From the NCBI GenBank assembly GCA_025345505.1, contig JANVCC010000077.1:679998-743997 (forward strand): a stretch of 64,000 nt of DNA. The letters are read 5' to 3'. Each line of letters opens with the position of its first letter. The stretch's first letter is position 1. The notes beneath the pieces were generated by a model, which saw only the letters and a list, made by a program, of their open reading frames with translations, was not told where the DNA came from and did no database searches. A program made the position numbers and the translations under genes. This stretch comes from Todiramphus chloris collaris (taxonomy: Eukaryota; Chordata; Aves; Coraciiformes; Alcedinidae). Of the stretch, positions 58,601 to 64,000 are shown in pieces.

Positions 58601-61600
58601 AGAGATCTGCTTCTTTAGTGTCTTAGTTCTCAAGCCTGGGTGCACTGTAGCTTTGAATTAAGCTTGGGTTCTGCAATGGGCAGTGTCTGCATTTTTGGAG
58701 GGTTACCCTCCAAAGGCAGTTGTGAATTTCTTTCTTGCAGATAGTGTCCGCTGTTCCTCATGTTCAGTTGGGCTTTGATTTAGTTGTTGTCTGTTGTTTA
58801 ATTATCACCTGAGATTAAACTGACAGGAAAATTTCCTGTAAAAAATTCACTGTTGATAGCTGTCTGTGAAGTGTGACATGGGTAAAACTGCTGCCACTTT
58901 GGGGCAAGCAGATAGGAAATGATCTCTGCTGTCCATTTACAGAACTGCAGACTAGTGCAGGTTGGTATTCAAGATACAGTCCTTGTTTTCTTCTTTTTTG
59001 ATTTGACAGGTGAAGCACTGGTCAGTGACAGTAATGCAACATAAAATGTGTTTGTAGATGGTCATCCTGTTTCCCATTTGTATTTTACTAGTATTAGAAA
59101 GAAAGCTGTCTGTATGCCTTGGATGAGGACGCATCTCCAAGGGCACTTGTGATTTAGAGGAGAGAAAACATGCATTTAACTCAACAGCTTTCACAAATTC
59201 CTCCTTTGCAATACTCTTTCTTTCCATAGGTGGGCAGCATGTTCATAGCAGATGCTGATGAGAAGATCTCAGTCCAGTAAGTGCACGGGTGTTCCTTACA
59301 TGGTGAATGGCAGCTCACCACACTGGTGAGCGTGATCTGCCCCATCAAGGAGCAAAGCAAACTAGACCTGCAGTTCCCTCGTAACTAAAAGGGTACCACA
59401 GCCCTGCAAACAAGGGATTCTCACATAAGTGAGAAGGGTGCAGCAGGAGGAGCCACAGCTGAATTGCTTGTACTGAAGTGGCAGGTGGGAAGTGGTGGTT
59501 TGTGCATACTTGTCCCCAATAGAATGTTTTTGAAATCAAGGGGGCAGGTGGTAAATACAAGGGTTTGTGGTGTCTGTAGGAACCTCTGGCTTAAAAGACT
59601 TTAAAAGGAAAACACTGTTTGAGCAATGAGGGAGACCTTCAGCAGGAAGGGAGCAAAGACTGTAGTTCAGCTCTAAAAATAGTTACTTTTATGGATTGCT
59701 AACTACTACTAATAATTGGAATAATGACTGGATTGCAGTGGCAGAGCTTTAGGTAGTCGAAAAAAATTTTCTTTCAGATGTGTCATGTTTTGGAAAACTT
59801 TGCTTTTGGGATTCTCATCTGGTGTTAACTCTTAACTACCTCTGCTCTTGTCTGTATCCTTTCCACAGGACGAATGAAGCAATCCTCCTGGCCCTCTATG
59901 AAGCTGTTCACTTAAACCGAAATTTCATCACAGTTCTGGCACAAGTGAGTTTCAGTGCAGTGCTTGCCCATTTCTTTGTACTGGTTGTCTTTGAAATTAG
60001 AGAGTCAGAAAGGGAATTGGTAAAAAGATAACTTTTTTGTTCTCCCCCACCCACCTCCCCTGCATACTTGTCATAGGTATAGGTGAGTATGAAAGATCAG
60101 AAGCAAGCTAGGGCCTGTGTTTATTATACCTTTAGAAAATGCTTCCTGCCTTGACAGAAAACGAGCAAAGTTTTGAGGGTACTGATGATATTGTAATGAG
60201 GTTCCAAAGTTGGCAGAGTTGTGCTGTCTGGTTGTGCACCTACTGCGTGTTGTTGTCTGTTTGGGTATCCTTTGCTTAAGGACTAATTGACATGTGGCAA
60301 TTGTTATTTCAAATACTGTTTTGTGTTCCAACTCCCTTGGAGAACCCAACCGCTTCTGCTTGAGAGACTGTCGTTGAAGCATAGCACTCTCCTTGTGCTG
60401 TTCATGGTGAAGAAACAGCTATGGCAGCGTTCTGAGAAGCAGTAAGCTGCTCCATACCTCCGATCGCAAACCTGTAAACACTGAGTTTGCAAAGGTGGTT
60501 ATTGCTGGGAGACAGATAACGAGTCTGTCTGATTGTGATGTGGCTGGCTGGAAGGATAACCTGGTATGTTGAGGAAAACCTTCAGATTTAGGCTTTTAAT
60601 TTTGGTTTGTAAGTAGTGCTGATAATCTGTGTGAAAAATGACATCAACAAAACAGTTAACACCTTTCCCCAGTTATTTCAGGCCCCCAGAGTGCAGCCAT
60701 ACATCACAGGATAGACACTTCTCATGACAGGGGAGAGCTTTGGGGACTACTAAGAGGAGTGGTGATGGAAGAGATCTGATAGGCATATCTACTGCCTCTG
60801 AAGAAAGCTTCTATTGTATGGGTGGTTAATGTGCTGAGGTTCCCCACCTCTCTTCTCCCAGGTTATTAATTCCTACCACTTGTGAGAGCTTTCTACTTCT
60901 GCATAATACTGACTCCGGCCTTTCTGTGCTCTAGATATCCTTGAGGGAAGAGAGGCCTTTGGCAGGGAAAAGAGCAGGGCAGGAAAAGAGAAGCTAGAAT
61001 AAAAGCTCCTAAATTAAAAATAAAAGGATAAACTAGTTACTTGTGAAGGTAATAGCTCAAGTGGCCACTATGGGATGCCTGATGTTCTTGGGTGAATTGT
61101 CTGTAATCCTTCATTTAAGAGAGGGCAAGGTAGGTCATGCTGTTCTCTGAGGAGGAAAAAAAAACCTCAGAGAAAAGTATTCATCAGCTTTTATAAGCTG
61201 GTGTTCATTGCTAGGGGCTGTAGGAATGACTACCTGCTGCAGTGCAGGCACGTGGGAAGAGCAGGGATACAGCTGTGTTGATGCTCAAAGTGTTTAGGTT
61301 TTGGTGTACTTACCAAAGTAAGTACACCTATCGGCCCGCAGTTTTTTGCTGCTAGATGGCACTGTTATCCCTCAGCTGATGGTTAGTGTCTGGGGAAAAG
61401 AAAGGTAAACACCATGCCAAAATCTATGGAAGCAAAACTCTTTTGTGTAAGGTTTTTGATGGAAAATGGTAGTTAAAAGTTTAAACCAGTACTTGTAATG
61501 ATTTAAAATTCTTTGAATTGTGGTATCTGTGTCTGTGCTTCCAATGAAATACATGCATTTATGGTTGCTCATGATGCAAAGACAATGTAGAGCATATCCA

Positions 61601-62502
61601 CTTGTGAAAATCCTATGGAATGAATGTCACATCAGCAGTTCCTTGACTCTTTCTTTCATTTTGAAATTGTGATGATTTATTAAGGCAGGTGATACATTTA
61701 TGTAAGACTTGCCCTATGCAATGGACACTTGGCTTGGCAACTGGACTTAAAATAGCATGGCAGACTGCCTGCAGCCTCACCAGTGTGGATAGCTACGGAA
61801 GCTTCCAAAGAGTAAAGTCAAAGCAGTAATTAGGCAGGCAACTATTAGCGAAGATGAAATGGGGGAGAGTAACTGACTGATGGAAGCTGAGAGGATCGAT
61901 AATGATAGTGTTATTTATGTTATGCACTCTTTTCCTGCGGTGCTCAGGCTTTACAGGGAAGTAATAAATTGCCATCATCTTTGAATATATGCAGGTGGAG
62001 GGCAGGAGTGAGGAGAATTTGCTTTTAGAAAGAGAAATAAAAGGGGAAGACTTCAGATGCACACTCTTGGGTTGTTTGGGGGGGGGAATTGGAAGCTATA
62101 AACAGTGTAGGCTTTTGCATACCTTTTTCCCACTCTGCAATGAGGAAGGGTATGCTATCTGTCTGCTGGGGACAGCCACCACTTTCTCATGTATTTCTGT
62201 GTTTTTGTGGAGTACAGAAATTGATGTACAGCTTGATTGTTAGACATTCAAGGTCAGGAGCATAGTCTTGCATTTTGAAGGAGAGGCTGAAGTTTCTTGA
62301 GCCGTCATTAGCCACGTCTATTGTGCAAGAGCATGGAACAGTACAAGCAACAATCTGTATGAGTAGTGCCTAGGCAAGCTATTGACCTCTGTATGTGTTT
62401 TCTGGTAGAGCCACCCTGAAATGGGGCTGATGACCACACCAACAAGCCCAATTCCAACGACACCTGTCACTCCACTTGGAACCACCCCACCTTCTTCAGA
62501 TG
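43633..62502 (+). CDS. ARMH3: ARMH3, armadillo-like helical domain-containing protein 3 (N-terminal half; gene continues past the window)
   Basis: Golgi-associated helical-repeat protein (C10orf76). It is known to act with GBF1 on ARF1 and to be recruited by PI4KB. Coding exons: 43633-43734, 44209-44265, 44403-44549, 46113-46220, 47333-47425, 48293-48367, 49033-49119, 55442-55498, 56529-56572, 58137-58197, 59230-59276, 59869-59944, 62409-62502. All borders are GT-AG and the phases join without error. Together they give residues 1-349 of about 690, ending one base into a codon. The protein starts [15 protein letters not shown] and is nearly identical to the human protein; recognisable blocks are [51 protein letters not shown] and [20 protein letters not shown]. 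Start chosen from the family N-terminus; the ATG is 10 bp into its exon (acceptor CCCTTCAG at 43622). The last exon present is Pro/Thr-rich ([16 protein letters not shown]), a probable flexible linker between helical halves. No damage seen. Confidence 0.96.
44550..49032 (+). other. ARMH3: ARMH3 introns 4 to 7
   Basis: Introns at 44550-46112, 46221-47332, 47426-48292 and 48368-49032. AT-rich, without recognisable elements. A short A/C low-complexity patch, (CCAAAA)n-like, lies at about 45465-45492. Confidence 0.6.
50014..50018 (+). repeat. left target-site duplication TACAC
   Basis: Five bases immediately before the LTR, identical to 50809-50813. Confidence 0.88.
50019..50808 (-). mobile_element. 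solo LTR of an endogenous retrovirus, antisense to ARMH3
   Basis: A 790 bp element bounded on the minus strand by TGTCCTGG at its 5' end (50808) and ...CTGTGACA at its 3' end (50019), that is TG...CA termini. It is flanked by a perfect 5 bp duplication, TACAC. The minus strand carries an ATTAAA polyadenylation-like signal at 50162-50157. No internal retroviral sequence, primer-binding site or coding region is attached, so it is a recombination remnant. The 5 bp duplication fits an ERVL-type or gamma-like integrase more than one giving 4 or 6 bp. The opening TGTCCTGGTTTGAG resembles LTRs abundant in passerine genomes (recalled, not searched). The short open frames inside it (50220-50621 on +, 50333-50596 on -) have no retroviral similarity that I can see. 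Confidence 0.9.
50809..50813 (+). repeat. right target-site duplication TACAC
   Basis: Five bases immediately after the LTR, identical to 50014-50018. Confidence 0.88.
51931..52055 (+). repeat. T/G-rich low-complexity tract
   Basis: T runs with G interruptions, a (GGT)n segment at about 52000-52015 and (TTTG)n at about 52031-52046. Within ARMH3 intron 8. Confidence 0.8.
54806..54824 (+). repeat. A19 homopolymer
   Basis: Nineteen A after GGAAGC in ARMH3 intron 8. Not clearly the tail of a retroposed copy. Confidence 0.85.
56641..56678 (+). repeat. (TTTTGG)n-like low-complexity tract
   Basis: GTTTTGTTTTGGTTTTGG followed by a T8 run, in ARMH3 intron 10. Confidence 0.75.
57228..57284 (+). repeat. 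polypyrimidine tract ending in CTGCAG
   Basis: 57 bp of almost pure T/C, (CTTT)n-like, followed by TTTCTGCAG. It looks like a 3' splice site, but the sequence after it (TAGGGTTC) opens with a stop in one frame and matches no ARMH3 exon. Confidence 0.75.
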
Positions 62503-64000
62503 GTAAGAAATGTGATGATCTCCTGAGGAAAAATGAACTGTAAAATAACTACCAAAGCATTTTTCTCAAGATGGCAACCAATGAGGTCTCTCTGGAGCAG
62601 AGATGTAACCTTCTGGTCTCTTCCTAGAGACCAGACTAATTTGCCTTACTAAACACGATCAAAATTCTGTGACTTGAATTTCTTTCTCTTTTATCTTTTA
62701 TATTGCTCAATGAAATTACGCTGACGCTCCTTCTGAAAACAGTACTGTCCCAGTACCTGCATAAAGATATACTCAGCTCATTAGTTTTTTTTAATCTAGG
62801 CTCTTACTTACCAATATTTCTAGTGTCAGGTTCTTTGCCTGGGATTATCTGTCATTGGAACAGATTTAGAGAGAATTGCAGTGGATTCCTGCTTGTCATT
62901 AATGCACTTGTGCCCAGAGTTGAGTTAATTGGGATTTTAATGCAACCTGAGTGTGGAGGTATTCCTCCCTCTTGTTGCCTTTTCTTTAATAGACTTTGTA
63001 AATGACTGTTTGTCCTGAGATCTGTCTTCTAAATGAGATGTTACTTGTCCACATAAATACACTTTGAAATAGTCTAAAATAAAACCTTTTATGTTTAAGG
63101 TATGGATAGATAGAAGCTAGTTTAAAAGAAGAAATCAAATGGCTGTTGCCATGTACTTTAATGGCGTCCTTTAGACCTGAAGAAAATGTTTAATGAAGGA
63201 ACAGAGTCAGCTTGAACAGAGCACAGTTTGGGAATTTTTCTGGGGAAAAGCAGCCTGGGTTACTCAGTTCTACCAGCTATTCAGGTCATTTGATATCCTA
63301 GTTAAGGGTGATCCTCCTTGTGGATAATTCTGTCTGGTTACCATGGATATCAAAAGCTTCAGTTGAAAAGCCCCTGATGTCTGAAGTCTCCCTGTGCATA
63401 TAACATAAAATGCAGAGGGACAGGCATCTTGTGGGCTTCCGTTCAACGTGTTCATTGCAAATGTATCCACCCACACGCCATATTATACAACTGTCAGAAT
63501 TCATGCTTACCTACAGCTTGCTTGCACTCTTTGTTTTGCTTTTGGTTTTGTGCTAAATTAAAAAAAACCTCAAAAACTCCATCCTGCTTTCAGCAGAAGC
63601 GATGATTTTAAGAAGCGTGAGGCTTCTTGCCGCTTGTAAAGTTACTGAGTTTAAGGAGAGGAGCTGATCGCAATGTGCAGCGTTTACATCAGGAAGCATT
63701 CTGTTTCTAGGTGCTGCTGCTTTTGCTGGTCTCTACTCTCAGTGATAATTTCTTTTTTTGAGGATCTCAGCTTGGTTTATTTTGGTGGTGCTTCAGTATT
63801 GCTGTTGTTTTAAAGTTACATGAGATTTTTCTTCATTTTCTAAGGTCTTGCATCTCAGCTGTAAAATTTGCTTGTGGATGAAAGGTAGCAAGGGGCTTTT
63901 TGGCTCTGAAATTAATAAATTAAATTAAAAGTGTACTTGAGCTACTTTCAAGTTAGAGCAACGTGTAGAAATCCATCTGTGGGTTTCAGGTGCTGGTTTT
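62503..64000 (+). other. ARMH3: start of ARMH3 intron 14 (runs off the window)
   Basis: Begins GTAAGA at 62503. No further ARMH3 exon was recognised up to 64000; the remaining half of the gene lies to the right. Confidence 0.75.

Larger units (their letters stand above)
55499..62408 (+). other. ARMH3: ARMH3 introns 9 to 13
   Basis: Introns at 55499-56528, 56573-58136, 58198-59229, 59277-59868 and 59945-62408. AT-rich, no recognisable genes or transposon ends. Low-complexity tracts lie at 56641-56678 and 57228-57284. Confidence 0.6.

Noticed and set aside
1-64000. CRISPR arrays, bacterial operons, integrated phage or tRNA/rRNA genes
   Set aside because: None seen. The sequence is ordinary vertebrate genomic DNA, and no regular spaced repeats or cloverleaf-like genes were recognised.

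Overview
The window is vertebrate nuclear DNA with large, intron-rich genes, GT-AG introns, CpG-rich promoters and AATAAA polyadenylation signals. Gene content and order match the LDB1-HPS6-ARMH3 block of human 10q24. Several things point to a bird, probably a passerine: short introns in a GC-rich half, a prominin paralogue between LDB1 and HPS6, and a solo LTR of the kind common in songbird genomes. The species call is inference. I could not run a search.

Layout. (1) 1-9198: GC-rich 5' flank and/or first intron of LDB1; no protein exon recognised. (2) 9199-13257: ten coding exons of LDB1 on +, followed by a long 3'UTR to the AATAAA at 15689, broken by a 100-N assembly gap. The last coding exon carries one G too many in a G run, which breaks the reading frame. 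(3) 15711-18700: intergenic, ending in a CpG-rich promoter. (4) 19015-29205: a 25-exon prominin-family gene on +, reconstructed as an 809-residue five-pass membrane glycoprotein. In human, as I recall it, no such gene lies here. (5) 29640-31900: intergenic. (6) 33016-35460 on -: HPS6, one coding exon, 814 residues. (7) 35600-36300: CpG-rich divergent promoter shared by HPS6 (-) and ARMH3 (+). (8) 36281-64000: ARMH3 (formerly C10orf76) on +; first intron of 7.3 kb, then 13 coding exons giving residues 1-349 of about 690. The gene runs off the window. A 790 bp solo LTR with a perfect 5 bp target duplication lies in its eighth intron.

The genes do not form one pathway. LDB1 is a nuclear LIM-domain adaptor. 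The prominin is a protein of plasma-membrane protrusions. HPS6 is a BLOC-2 subunit for lysosome-related organelles. ARMH3 is a Golgi factor linked to GBF1/ARF1 and PI4KB. The arrangement is an old syntenic block: LDB1 and HPS6 converge (with the prominin between them) and HPS6 and ARMH3 diverge. Base composition changes at the HPS6/ARMH3 promoter: to its left the DNA is GC-rich with short introns, to its right it is AT-rich with long introns.
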